Below are positions 55,989 to 64,000 of a DNA stretch of 64,000 bases, piece after piece. Numbering within the stretch: position 1 is the stretch's first letter; each line of letters starts with the position of its first letter. The DNA lies in the NCBI RefSeq assembly GCF_021545845.1, contig NZ_CP088923.1:1736001-1800000 (forward strand), written 5' to 3'. Source of the stretch: Rhodanobacter thiooxydans. GTDB taxonomy: Bacteria > Pseudomonadota > Gammaproteobacteria > Xanthomonadales > Rhodanobacteraceae. Below the pieces are notes generated by a model. That model searched no databases. It had not been told where the DNA came from and saw nothing but the letters and a program-made list of their open reading frames with translations. Position numbers and translations under genes: made by a program.

Positions 55989-56165
55989 CCCTTCTCCCTC
56001 TGGCGGCCAAAGGGAGTCCCTTTGCGGGTGAGAAGGTGGCGCGAAGCGACGGATGAGGGTTCGGGCGGAGCGTGATCGTTGATGTTCGCGCAAGCTCCGT
56101 ACCATCACCCCCACCCCTCTCTCCCGCAAGGGGACTTCCTTTGGTCGCCGATGGGAGAGGGGCTT
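55989..56165. repeat. Two hairpins with nested GGGACTTCC micro-hairpins
   Basis: A first hairpin (about 55989-56037; outer arms CCTTCTC/GAGAAGG) and a second (about 56114-56162; outer arms CCCCTCTC/GAGAGGGG) face each other between gcdH and the GNAT gene. Each carries at its tip the same small block in opposite orientation: GCAAAGGGACTCCCTTTGGC on the minus strand at 56004-56024 and GCAAGGGGACTTCCTTTGGT on the plus strand at 56126-56145. A related block sits in the repeat at 49950. Confidence 0.85.
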
Positions 56166-56179
56166 TCAGGAGCCAATCC

Positions 56180-56722
56180 TTGCAGATCCCCGACATCCGC
56201 ATCGAAACCGATCGACTAATCCTGCGCCCGCCGCGCATCGAGGATTTCGACGCCTACGCGGCGAACATGGCCGACGCCGAGGCCGCCCGCTTCATCGGCG
56301 GGCAGCAGGCGCGCGCTGCGGCGTGGCGAGGCTTCCTGACGCTCGCCGGTGCCAGGTCGCTGCAGGGGTTCGCGATGTTCTCGGTGATCGAGCGGAGCAG
56401 CGGCCAATGGGTCGGCCGACTCGGGCCGTGGCACCCGGTCGACTGGCCCGGCACCGAGGTGGGCTGGGGCCTGGCGCGCGGCGCCTGGGGCAAGGGCTAC
56501 GCGCTGGAAGGCTGCATTGCGGCGATCGACTGGACCTTCGACCAGCTGGGCTGGAGCGAGATGATCCATTCGATCCATCCGGACAACCGTGCCTCGCAGG
56601 CGCTGGCGCAGCGGCTCGGCTCGATCTGCCGTGGCCTGGGCAAGCTGCCCGCGCCGTATGAGGATTCCCCCACCGAGATCTGGGCGCAGACGCGCGAACA
56701 GTGGCGCCGGCGCCGCGCATGA
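56180..56722 (+). CDS. GNAT-family acetyltransferase
   Basis: A 180-residue RimJ/RimL-type N-acetyltransferase (RIETDRLILRPPRIEDFDAY, then GWGLARGAWGKGYALEGC for acetyl-CoA binding and IHPDNRASQALAQRLG). I chose TTG 56180, since AGGAG lies 8 bases upstream and family homology starts directly after it. The frame continues upstream through a palindromic repeat. It overlaps the next gene by 4 bp. Substrate unknown. Confidence 0.87.
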   Translation: MQIPDIRIETDRLILRPPRIEDFDAYAANMADAEAARFIGGQQARAAAWRGFLTLAGARSLQGFAMFSVIERSSGQWVGRLGPWHPVDWPGTEVGWGLARGAWGKGYALEGCIAAIDWTFDQLGWSEMIHSIHPDNRASQALAQRLGSICRGLGKLPAPYEDSPTEIWAQTREQWRRRRA

Positions 56723-57201
56723 GCCACCTCTCGCCCGCGCTTTACGCCACCCTGGCCGAGATCGTGCCCGAGCTGCACGTGCATTGCGTCGATCCGTGGT
56801 GCCTGATCGGCAGCGCCGCGGCGCTGCTGCTCGGCGCGCAGACCAGCGCCGCGGACGTGGACGTGCTGACCTCGCGCGCCGACGCCGAGGTGTTGATGGC
56901 GCATTGGGCACAGTGGCGCGAGCCCGCGTTCACGCCGCCGGATGCCGACCGGTTCCGTTCGTACTTCGCCCGCTTCCGCTTCCCCGGCGCGCCGGTCGAG
57001 GTGATGGGTGCGCTCGAGCTTCATGCCGACGATCGTTGGCAGCCGGTGCTGCCGGGGAAGCTCGTGCTGGTCGGCGTGAACGGCCTGGCCGTGCCGGTGC
57101 CGTCGGCCAAAGACCAGATCCGGCTTTGCGAAAGCTTCGGTCGTCCCAAGGACCTGCAACGCGCCGCACTGCTTAAACAGCTGAGTGGGGAGCGGCCATG
57201 A
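56719..57201 (+). CDS. Nucleotidyltransferase-fold protein, unknown role
   Basis: A 160-residue protein. LIGSAAALLLGAQTSAADVD followed by DVLTS resembles the GS...DxD active site of the minimal nucleotidyltransferase fold. The partner Asp may be in FPGAPVEVMGALEL (as Glu here), so activity is unsure. It overlaps the GNAT gene upstream and the GST gene downstream by 4 bp each, indicating one coupled operon. Confidence 0.72.
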   Translation: MSHLSPALYATLAEIVPELHVHCVDPWCLIGSAAALLLGAQTSAADVDVLTSRADAEVLMAHWAQWREPAFTPPDADRFRSYFARFRFPGAPVEVMGALELHADDRWQPVLPGKLVLVGVNGLAVPVPSAKDQIRLCESFGRPKDLQRAALLKQLSGERP

Positions 57202-57809
57202 TCACCATCTACGGCATGCGCGCCTCCGGCAACTGCTACAAGCTGCAGCTGCTGCTGGACCAGCTGGGTCGCGACTATCGCTGGGTCGACGTGGACAGCG
57301 CGCACGGCGCGACGCGCACACCGGACTACCTGGCGAAAAACCCGAACGGCAAGGTACCGCTGCTGGAGCTGGATGACGGTCGCCGACTGGCGGAGTCCGA
57401 CGCGATCCTGTGCTTCCTTGCCGAAGGCACCTCGTTCTGGCCCGACGACGCCTGGCTGCGCGCGCAAACGCTGCAGTGGCTGTTCTTCGAGCAGTACAGT
57501 CACGAGCCGTGCATTGCGGTGGCGCGTTTCATCCGCGGCTGGCTGCCGCCCGACCACCCGCGCCAGGCCGAACTCCCTGCGCTGCTGCAAAAGGGCGCGC
57601 AGGTGCTGGCGGTGATGGAGCAGCACCTGGCCGGGCGCGACTGGTTCGTCGGCGAACGCTACGGCATCGCCGACATCGCGCTGTACGCGTACACCCACTG
57701 TGCCGGCGACGGCGGTTTCGAGCTGTCCGCGTTCCCGAACATCCGCGCGTGGCTCGATCGCGTGCGGGCTCAACCCGGCCACACGCCGATGCAACACCTG
57801 CCGCTGTAG
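57198..57809 (+). CDS. Glutathione S-transferase
   Basis: A 203-residue cytosolic transferase. The N-terminal thioredoxin fold reads ITIYGMRASGNCYKLQLLLD, with NPNGKVPLLELDDGRRLAES giving the cis-Pro loop and the glutathione-binding Glu-Ser. The C-terminal helical domain includes YGIADIALYAYTHCAGDGGF. It is the last gene of the GNAT/nucleotidyltransferase-like/GST run. A GTAG palindrome overlaps its stop codon. Confidence 0.93.
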   Translation: MITIYGMRASGNCYKLQLLLDQLGRDYRWVDVDSAHGATRTPDYLAKNPNGKVPLLELDDGRRLAESDAILCFLAEGTSFWPDDAWLRAQTLQWLFFEQYSHEPCIAVARFIRGWLPPDHPRQAELPALLQKGAQVLAVMEQHLAGRDWFVGERYGIADIALYAYTHCAGDGGFELSAFPNIRAWLDRVRAQPGHTPMQHLPL

Positions 57810-57892
57810 GAGCCCGCTTGCGGGCGATGCTTTTGGAGCCGGGATTCGGGATTCGGGATTCGCAAGAGCATCGCCCGCAAGCGGGCTCCTAC
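57806..57892. repeat. GTAG-type palindromic repeat with heptamer loop
   Basis: Perfect 26-bp arms beginning GTAGGAGCCCGCTTGCGGGC flank a loop holding three tandem GGGATTC heptamers (57841-57861). The stem overlaps the GST stop codon and could end transcription or protect the message. The arm sequence differs from the recD-type family but keeps the GTAG start. Confidence 0.92.
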
Positions 57893-57925
57893 GGAAACAT
57901 TCTTCCATCTCACCGACAACACGCC

Positions 57926-60196
57926 ATGTCCATTCCGTTCACCCTCAGCGCCCGCCACAAGGGCTTCAACCGCGCCGAAGTCGTCGACCAGAACTTCATC
58001 GAGTTCGTGCAGCTGTGGCAGGGCGAGGTGCGCACCGCGCCGCGCGACGATGAGGCGGTGCTACCGGGCAGTGCGCTGGATGCGCGCGGTTTCCGCGAGC
58101 TGCTGGAATCCCAATTGATCTCGCGCCACCTCGACCTGATGGCGCGCGTGCTGCGCGTGCAGAACAAGGTGTTTTATACGATCGGCTCGTCCGGCCACGA
58201 GGGCAACGCGATGGTGGCGCGGCTGACCCGTCACACCGATCCGGCCTTTCTGCACTACCGCAGCGGCGGCTTCATGGCCGAGCGCTTCCGCAAGATCCCG
58301 GGCATGGACCCGGTGATGGATTCGGCGTTGTCATTCGCCGCCAGCAAGGAAGACCCAGCCTCCGGCGGCCGCCACAAGGTGTGGGGCAGCAAGCCACTGT
58401 GGGTACTGCCGCAGACCTCGACGATCGCCTCGCACCTGCCCAAGGCGTTGGGCACCGCGGTGGCGATCGAGCAGGCACCGCGCATTGGCCACACGCTGCC
58501 GATCCCCGGCGACAGCATCGCGATCTGCTCGTTCGGCGATGCCTCCAGCAACCATGCCACCGCGCAGACCGCGTTCAACGCCGCAGCGTGGACGGCGTAC
58601 CAGAAGCTGCCGGCGCCGGTGCTGTTCGTGTGCGAGGACAACGGCATCGGCATCTCGGTGAAGACGCCCTCCGGCTGGGTCGCGGCCAACTACCAGCATC
58701 GCGCCAATCTCGACTACTTCTTCGCCGACGGCCTCGACCTGGCCGAAGGCTACGCGCAGGTGCAGCGCGCGGTGGAGCATTGCCGCACGACGCGCCGGCC
58801 GACCTTCCTGCATCTGCGGACCACCCGCGTGATGGGCCACGCCGGCACCGATTTCGAGATCGAGTGGCGCAGCATCGAGGAACTGTTCGCCGTCGAATGC
58901 TCCGACCCGCTGCTGCGCTCGGCCGGCATCGCCCTGGAGTCGGGCCTGTATTCGAAGGACGCGCTGCTGGGCCTGTACGAGGCCACCCGCAAGCGCTGCT
59001 TCGCCGCCGCCGAGGACGCGGATTCGCGGTCGCGGCTGACCTCGCTTGCCGATGTCATGAAGCCGCTGGCGCCGTACACGCCGGCCGCGGTGAAGGCCGA
59101 GGCCGAGCGTGCCGACTACGCCGACAAACGCCTGGCGGTGTTCGGCGGCGAGGCGAAACTGCCGGAAAACCTGCCACCGCGGCACCTGGCGATCCAGATC
59201 GGCCAGGCCCTGCACGACCTCTTGGCGAAGTATCCCGAGGCGCTGCTGTTCGGCGAGGACGTGGCGCAGAAGGGCGGCGTGTACACCGTCACCAAGGGGC
59301 TGAACAAGACCTTCAAGGGCAGCCGCGTGTTCAACACGCTGCTCGATGAAACCATGATCCTGGGCCTGGCCCAGGGCTACGCCAACATGGGCATGCTGCC
59401 GATTCCGGAGATCCAGTACCTGGCGTACTTCCACAACGCCTGCGACCAGATCCGCGGCGAGGCGGCCTCGCTGCAGTTCTTCTCCAACGGCCAGTACCGC
59501 AACCCGCTGGTGATGCGCGTCGCCTCGCTGGGCTACCAGAAGGGTTTCGGCGGCCACTTCCACAACGACAACTCGATCACCGCGCTGCGCGACATTCCCG
59601 GCCTGGTGGTCGGCTGCCCCAGCCGCGGCGACGACGCGGCGATGATGCTGCGCACGCTGATGGCGCTGGCGAAGGTGGATGGCCGCGTCTGCGCGTTCCT
59701 CGAACCGATCGCGCTGTACATGACCAAGGACCTGTACGAAGCAGGCGACGGCCAGTGGCAGTTCGACTATCCGGCGCCGAATCAGGCGATGACGCTGGGC
59801 GAGGGCCGCATCTACCACGAGGCGGCGAACGACCTGGTGGTATTCACCTTCGGCAACGGCGTGCCGATGGCACTGCGCGCCGCGCGCACGATCGAGCAGG
59901 ACCTGGGCTGGCAGGTACGCGTGGTCGACCTGCGCTGGCTGGCACCGCTCAACGACGCCTTCATCGCGGCGCAGGCGAAAACGGCCAAACGCATCCTGGT
60001 GCTGGACGAGGGCCGCAAGAGCGCCGGCGTGGGCGAGGGCGTGATCACCGCGATCGTCGAAGGTGGCTGCGGCGCCACGCCGCTGAAGCGCGTGGTCGGC
60101 GCCGACACGTTCACTCCGCTGGCCGGCGCGGCGCTGCTGGTGCTGCCAGGCGACGCCGAGGTGGTGGCGGCGGCGCGCGAGCTGGCCGCGGGCTGA
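57926..60196 (+). CDS. Fused E1 alpha-beta 2-oxoacid dehydrogenase
   Basis: A 756-residue thiamine diphosphate enzyme with both E1 subunits in one chain, probably for branched-chain 2-oxoacids. The alpha half (about 1-390) has YTIGSSGHEGNAMVARLTRH and the cofactor motif around CSFGDASSNHATAQTAFNAA. The beta half starts near 410 (LPPRHLAIQIGQALHDLLAK) with LLFGEDVAQKGGVYTVTKGL, ending in the usual transketolase C-terminal domain (ILVLDEGRKSAGVGEGVITA). No E2 or E3 gene is adjacent. ATG 57926 gives the normal start. Confidence 0.9.
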   Translation: MSIPFTLSARHKGFNRAEVVDQNFIEFVQLWQGEVRTAPRDDEAVLPGSALDARGFRELLESQLISRHLDLMARVLRVQNKVFYTIGSSGHEGNAMVARLTRHTDPAFLHYRSGGFMAERFRKIPGMDPVMDSALSFAASKEDPASGGRHKVWGSKPLWVLPQTSTIASHLPKALGTAVAIEQAPRIGHTLPIPGDSIAICSFGDASSNHATAQTAFNAAAWTAYQKLPAPVLFVCEDNGIGISVKTPSGWVAANYQHRANLDYFFADGLDLAEGYAQVQRAVEHCRTTRRPTFLHLRTTRVMGHAGTDFEIEWRSIEELFAVECSDPLLRSAGIALESGLYSKDALLGLYEATRKRCFAAAEDADSRSRLTSLADVMKPLAPYTPAAVKAEAERADYADKRLAVFGGEAKLPENLPPRHLAIQIGQALHDLLAKYPEALLFGEDVAQKGGVYTVTKGLNKTFKGSRVFNTLLDETMILGLAQGYANMGMLPIPEIQYLAYFHNACDQIRGEAASLQFFSNGQYRNPLVMRVASLGYQKGFGGHFHNDNSITALRDIPGLVVGCPSRGDDAAMMLRTLMALAKVDGRVCAFLEPIALYMTKDLYEAGDGQWQFDYPAPNQAMTLGEGRIYHEAANDLVVFTFGNGVPMALRAARTIEQDLGWQVRVVDLRWLAPLNDAFIAAQAKTAKRILVLDEGRKSAGVGEGVITAIVEGGCGATPLKRVVGADTFTPLAGAALLVLPGDAEVVAAARELAAG

Positions 60197-60233
60197 TTCG
60201 CGGCTGGCTGCGGGCCGGCTCCTGGACCGCTGC

Positions 60234-61979
60234 TCAGCGCTCGCGCTTCTCCACTACATGCAGGTGCGGACCGCCGCGCGGCGCCAGGCTGTCGGCGTGC
60301 AGGCAGGCGCGGTTGCGGCCGCCGAGCTTGGCGTCGTACATGGCCTGGTCGGCGTGGTCCACCAGCGATTCCAGGTCGTCGCCTTCCTGGCGCATGGCGA
60401 TGCCGATGCTGACGGTGAGCAGCAGCGACTCCTCGCTGACGGGTATTTCCAGGCGATGCACGCGCCGGCACAGGCGTGTGGCCACCTGCATCGCCTGTTG
60501 CGTCGGGATGCCGTCGAGCAGGGCCACGAACTCCTCGCCGCCGTAGCGGCCGAGCAGATCGGCTGGACGCAGCTCGGCGGCCAGCGCCTTGGCCACGGCG
60601 ACCAGTGCGCGGTCGCCGGCGTTGTGGCCCTGGCGGTCGTTCAGCAGCTTGAAATGGTCCAGGTCGAGGAACAGCAGCGCGATCGGCCGCGGCGGCCCGT
60701 CGGACAGCAGGGTACTGGCCCGCTCGGTCCAGGCGCGGCGGTTGAACACGTTGGTGAGTGCGTCGTGGTCGGCCAGCACCCGCACGATGTCGCGGTCGTG
60801 GCGCAGGCGCAGCGCGCGGTCGGCCAGGCCGATCGACAGCACCACCGCCTCGAACGCGCCGCCGGCCAGGCTGGCGTCGTTGAGCCAGTCCAGCTGCGGC
60901 AGCGCGCCGCCGACCTGGGCGCTGGTCAACGCGGTGAGCAGCAGCAGCGGCGTCCAGCCGGCCAAGAAGAACCACGCCTGGCGCGAACCGCGTGCCGCCG
61001 CGACGATCGCCGCCACCAGCAGCAGCACCGCGCCGATCATCAGCAGCGGGTTGAGCAGCACCTGCGCCACCTCTACGAACGGCGGGATCCGGCTGCAGCG
61101 CATCAGCACCAGCTGGATCATGCCGACGGCCACGGCCGTGACCGGCACCCGCAGCAGCGGTGCGTAACGCTGCAGTTCGCAGAACCGCATCATGAACAGC
61201 GAGGCGAACGCCACCGACAGCGCCACGGCGGCCGAACCGGCCAGCAAGGCCCTGCCCGACAGCCATTGCCATTCCAGCGGATGGAACACGAAACCGGTCT
61301 GGACGCCCTGGATCAGGGCATAGCAGAGCACGTAGCCGGCGTACCACGCGTAGGTGACGTCGCGCAGCATCAGCGCGAAGCACAGCGCCATCAGTACCAT
61401 CGCCAGCATCACCGCGAAGCACGCGCTGGCCAGGACCAGCCAGCGCGCGTCGCTGCGCGCATATTCGCCCCAGCTTTCCAGGTGGAAACGCACCGGTGCG
61501 CTGAGCATCGGCGAGGGTTCGAACTTCAGCAGGATCGGCGCCGATGCGGCCATGTCGGCCGGTAGCTGCCAGGCCAGCCGGCCGTGGCCATGGGTGGAAT
61601 CGCTGAAGTCGTCCAGTGCCAGCGTCTGCGGCTGGCTGCCGCCGAACACGGTGACCGTGCCCAGCGTAGCCGGGTAGATCGTCAGCACCCGCGCGTCGTT
61701 GTCCCAGGGCGGCTGCGCCGCAATCACCACCCAGCTGCCGTCGGCACCCTGCGGAAACCGTTGCAGCAGGGACGGGTCGAAGCTTTTCAGCAGGCCGGCG
61801 TGGTATTCGTCCAGCAGGCTCTGCGGGGTGTCGCCGGGGCGTGCCTCGCGCCAGGCGGCGTTCAACGGCATGGCGGCCTGGGCCGTACCGAACCCCAGCC
61901 AGAACAGCAGGCCGAGCACGAAGCCGCACCACGACCGCCCTGGGCGGGCCGTTGTCGGCGTTGTGGTCGGCTTCTCCAT
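60234..61979 (-). CDS. 7TM-DISM sensor diguanylate cyclase
   Basis: A 581-residue membrane sensor making cyclic di-GMP. The order is signal peptide (LGLLFWLGFGTAQAA), a periplasmic beta-rich sensing domain, seven membrane helices (about 175-385), a short linker and GGDEF. The active site is RYGGEEFVALL, with DLDHFKLLNDRQGHNAGDRA for metal binding. ATG 61979 follows GGGGGGAACCC. Its ligand is unknown; related DISM domains bind carbohydrates or other small molecules. Confidence 0.92.
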   Translation of the reverse strand: MEKPTTTPTTARPGRSWCGFVLGLLFWLGFGTAQAAMPLNAAWREARPGDTPQSLLDEYHAGLLKSFDPSLLQRFPQGADGSWVVIAAQPPWDNDARVLTIYPATLGTVTVFGGSQPQTLALDDFSDSTHGHGRLAWQLPADMAASAPILLKFEPSPMLSAPVRFHLESWGEYARSDARWLVLASACFAVMLAMVLMALCFALMLRDVTYAWYAGYVLCYALIQGVQTGFVFHPLEWQWLSGRALLAGSAAVALSVAFASLFMMRFCELQRYAPLLRVPVTAVAVGMIQLVLMRCSRIPPFVEVAQVLLNPLLMIGAVLLLVAAIVAAARGSRQAWFFLAGWTPLLLLTALTSAQVGGALPQLDWLNDASLAGGAFEAVVLSIGLADRALRLRHDRDIVRVLADHDALTNVFNRRAWTERASTLLSDGPPRPIALLFLDLDHFKLLNDRQGHNAGDRALVAVAKALAAELRPADLLGRYGGEEFVALLDGIPTQQAMQVATRLCRRVHRLEIPVSEESLLLTVSIGIAMRQEGDDLESLVDHADQAMYDAKLGGRNRACLHADSLAPRGGPHLHVVEKRER

Positions 61980-62343
61980 GGGTTCCCCCCCGCTGTGCGA
62001 GCGTCTTGCCGGCTGTTCGGTTTGCACCCCCGGCATGTCGGGGGGTCGCCCCTCGTCATGCTTGCCGCCCCGCCTGCCTGCCGCCGGTGACGGAGCGGGT
62101 GGCAACCGGCGAACGCGCATCGTCTATCGTATCAAGCACGGGCCGTGCCACGGTGCCGCACGTGGCCGATTCCCCGGCCGTGGCCGCTTGCCGGCGCCCG
62201 CGGGCGGCCAGGAGGCGGCACGAGGCAGCCGAGAATTGGTTCAATGCGGACGCGGAGGGTCATCCGGTCGGCTGTCCAAACATTGTACGCAGCCCGGGGC
62301 GGCGGCCAGTGACTATCCTCAGCCCCGGCGGCGGCGGCCCGGC
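61980..62343. other. Intergenic region upstream of the 7TM cyclase
   Basis: This 364-bp gap between mfd and the cyclase holds no convincing gene. It has short G/C-rich inverted repeats (CCCCCGACATGCCGGGGG close to the cyclase start). I find no clear promoter boxes. The cyclase promoter should be here. Confidence 0.4.
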
Positions 62344-64000
62344 TCAGGCCGGCCGGCGCGCGCCCAGCGTCACCAGCACGTCCTGCGCGCTGCGGATGCG
62401 CTCGCTGGCGCCGGGCAGCTCGAGGATCACCTTCAGCTTGTCCTGGCCATCCAGCTTGTATACGCGCGGCTGGCGCTGAATCAGCTGGATGATGGTCATC
62501 GGGTCGATCTCGGGTTTTTCGCGGAACACGATGCGGCCGCCGTTGGCGCCGAAATCGAGCTTGCGGATGCCGAGCGGGGTGGCCATCAGCTTCAGGCTGG
62601 CCACGGCAAAAAGCTGCCTGGTCGGCTCCGGCAGCAGGCCGAAACGGTCGATCATCTCCACCTGCAGGTCGCGCAGCTCGTCCTCGTTGCGCGCGCTGGC
62701 GATGCGTTTGTACAGGGTCAGCCGGGCGTGCACGTCGGGCAGGTAGTCATCGGGAATCAAGGCGGCCAGGTGCAGCTCGACCTCGGTTTCGTGTTCGCTG
62801 CTCAGGTCGAAGTCCGGCACCTTGCCCGACTTCAGCGCGCGCACCGCGCGGTCCAGCAATTCGGTGTACAGGCCGAAGCCGATCTCCTGGATCTGGCCGG
62901 ACTGCTCGTCGCCGAGCAGCTCGCCGGCGCCGCGGATTTCCAGGTCGTGGGTGGCCAGGGTGAAGCCGGCGCCGAGTTCCTCCAGCGAGGCCAGCGCCTC
63001 CAGCCGCTTCTGCGCGTCGGCGGTGATCGAGCGGCGGTCGGGCACCACCAGGTACGCATACGCGCGGTGGTGCGAACGCCCGACGCGGCCGCGCAGCTGG
63101 TGCAGCTGGGCCAGGCCGAAGTGGTCGGCGCGGTCAATGATGATGGTGTTGGCGGTGGGGATGTCGATGCCGGTTTCGATGATGGTGGTGCACACCAGCA
63201 CGTTGAAGCGCTGGCGGTGGAAATCCGCCATCACCTGTTCCAGCTCGCGCTCGGGCATCTGGCCGTGGGCGATGCGGATGCGCGCATCCGGCACCAGCTC
63301 CTCCAGCTCGCGCACGGTGCGCTCGATGCTCTGCACCTCGTTGTGCAGGAAATACACCTGGCCGCCGCGCGACAGCTCGCGTTGCAGCGCCTCGCGGATC
63401 GTCGCCGGGTCCCATGCCGAGATGAAGGTGCGCACCGCCGAGCGGTGCTCCGGCGGCGTGGCGATCAATGAAAGATCGCGCAGGCCGGCCATCGCCATGT
63501 TCAGCGTGCGCGGGATCGGCGTGGCGGTCATGGTCAGCAGGTCCACTTCGGCGCGCAGCTTCTTCAGCTGCTCCTTCTGGCGTACGCCGAAGCGCTGCTC
63601 CTCGTCCACGATCACCAGGCCCAGGTTCCTGAACTTGACGTCCGGCTGCAGCAGTTTGTGGGTACCCACGATCACGTCGATCTGGCCGTCGGCGAGGCGC
63701 TTCAGCGCCTCGTTCACTTCCTTGGCTGACTTGAAGCGCGACAGCACGTCCACCCGCACCGGCCAGTCGGCGAACCTGTCCGCAAAGTTGCGGTAGTGCT
63801 GCTGGGCGAGCAGGGTGGTCGGCACCAGCACGGCGACCTGCTTGCCGGCGGTGGCGGTGGCGAACGCGGCGCGCAGCGCCACCTCCGTCTTGCCGAAGCC
63901 GACGTCGCCGCAGATCACCCGGTCCATCGCGCGCGGCGCGGCCAGGTCGGCCAGCACGGCCTCGATCGCGCTCTCCTGGTCGGGGGTTTCCTCGAACGGG
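62344..64000 (-). CDS. mfd: Transcription-repair coupling factor Mfd (3' part)
   Basis: The C-terminal 550 or so residues of Mfd; the 5' part lies beyond the window. Mfd pushes stalled RNA polymerase off DNA and recruits UvrA. The translocase motor is complete in view: CGDVGFGKTEVALRAAF (Walker A), IVDEEQRFGVRQKE (motif II), LTMTATPIPRTLNMAMAGLR, VCTTIIETGIDIPTANTIII and LHQLRGRVGRS. The C-terminal TRCF domain follows, ending GARRPA. The frame is open to the last base (PFEETPDQESAIEAV at the edge). Confidence 0.97.
   Translation of the reverse strand, partial: PFEETPDQESAIEAVLADLAAPRAMDRVICGDVGFGKTEVALRAAFATATAGKQVAVLVPTTLLAQQHYRNFADRFADWPVRVDVLSRFKSAKEVNEALKRLADGQIDVIVGTHKLLQPDVKFRNLGLVIVDEEQRFGVRQKEQLKKLRAEVDLLTMTATPIPRTLNMAMAGLRDLSLIATPPEHRSAVRTFISAWDPATIREALQRELSRGGQVYFLHNEVQSIERTVRELEELVPDARIRIAHGQMPERELEQVMADFHRQRFNVLVCTTIIETGIDIPTANTIIIDRADHFGLAQLHQLRGRVGRSHHRAYAYLVVPDRRSITADAQKRLEALASLEELGAGFTLATHDLEIRGAGELLGDEQSGQIQEIGFGLYTELLDRAVRALKSGKVPDFDLSSEHETEVELHLAALIPDDYLPDVHARLTLYKRIASARNEDELRDLQVEMIDRFGLLPEPTRQLFAVASLKLMATPLGIRKLDFGANGGRIVFREKPEIDPMTIIQLIQRQPRVYKLDGQDKLKVILELPGASERIRSAQDVLVTLGARRPA

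Noticed and set aside
61985..62060. Possible c-di-GMP (GEMM) riboswitch before the 7TM cyclase
   Set aside because: TGCAAACC and AAGACGC pieces recall GEMM, but the conserved stems, tetraloop and receptor are not there.

Overview
The window is high-GC DNA (roughly two-thirds G+C) whose gene content and neighbourhoods point to a gammaproteobacterium of the order Xanthomonadales, most likely family Rhodanobacteraceae (Rhodanobacter/Dyella/Frateuria type). The reasons are a fimT-pilV-pilW-pilX-pilY1-pilE minor pilin operon, a metH split into two genes next to an ArsR-methyltransferase fusion, a fused E1 alpha/beta 2-oxoacid dehydrogenase, and many GTAG-type palindromic repeats. The assignment rests on recognition by eye, not on a database search.

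Layout. 1-2904: the right end of what looks like an accessory segment. It holds the end of one unknown gene, an unknown membrane protein, and a decayed IS3-family element whose orfA is interrupted by a string of direct repeats and perfect hairpins; it abuts tRNA-Thr(CGU). 3212-12417: a TPR diguanylate cyclase, then the minor pilin/PilY1 operon. 12562-13157: a hicAB toxin-antitoxin pair. 13246-22352: recC-recB-recD on the minus strand, with palindromic repeats between recB and recC and, in frame, inside recD. 22514-24299: a DGPF/YCII protein with its ECF sigma factor. 24373-28146: a large GAF/GGDEF/globin-like/GAF/EAL protein. 28227-32150: a 3.9-kb island in tRNA-Val(CAC), bounded by 49-bp direct repeats, with a frameshifted tyrosine integrase, a HigBA-type toxin-antitoxin pair, and a phage head gene remnant split by an IS200-type element.

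32307-43505: a LAB_N protein, split metH with its ArsR-methyltransferase neighbour, an acyl-CoA dehydrogenase, and an RND efflux pump with adaptor but no outer-membrane channel. 44022-64000: NAD-glutamate dehydrogenase, NAD kinase, a 5'-nucleotidase, a membrane-anchored carboxylesterase, an aldo/keto reductase, an EamA transporter, glutaryl-CoA dehydrogenase, a GNAT/nucleotidyltransferase-like/GST run, fused E1 alpha-beta dehydrogenase, a 7TM-DISM diguanylate cyclase, and the 3' part of mfd.

Themes. Three GGDEF proteins plus type IV pilus genes suggest c-di-GMP control of surface behaviour. At least five families of palindromic repeats are scattered between and inside genes. The most unusual are the in-frame palindromes in recD, a covarying micro-hairpin nested in three larger palindromes, and the hairpin array within the IS3 remnant.
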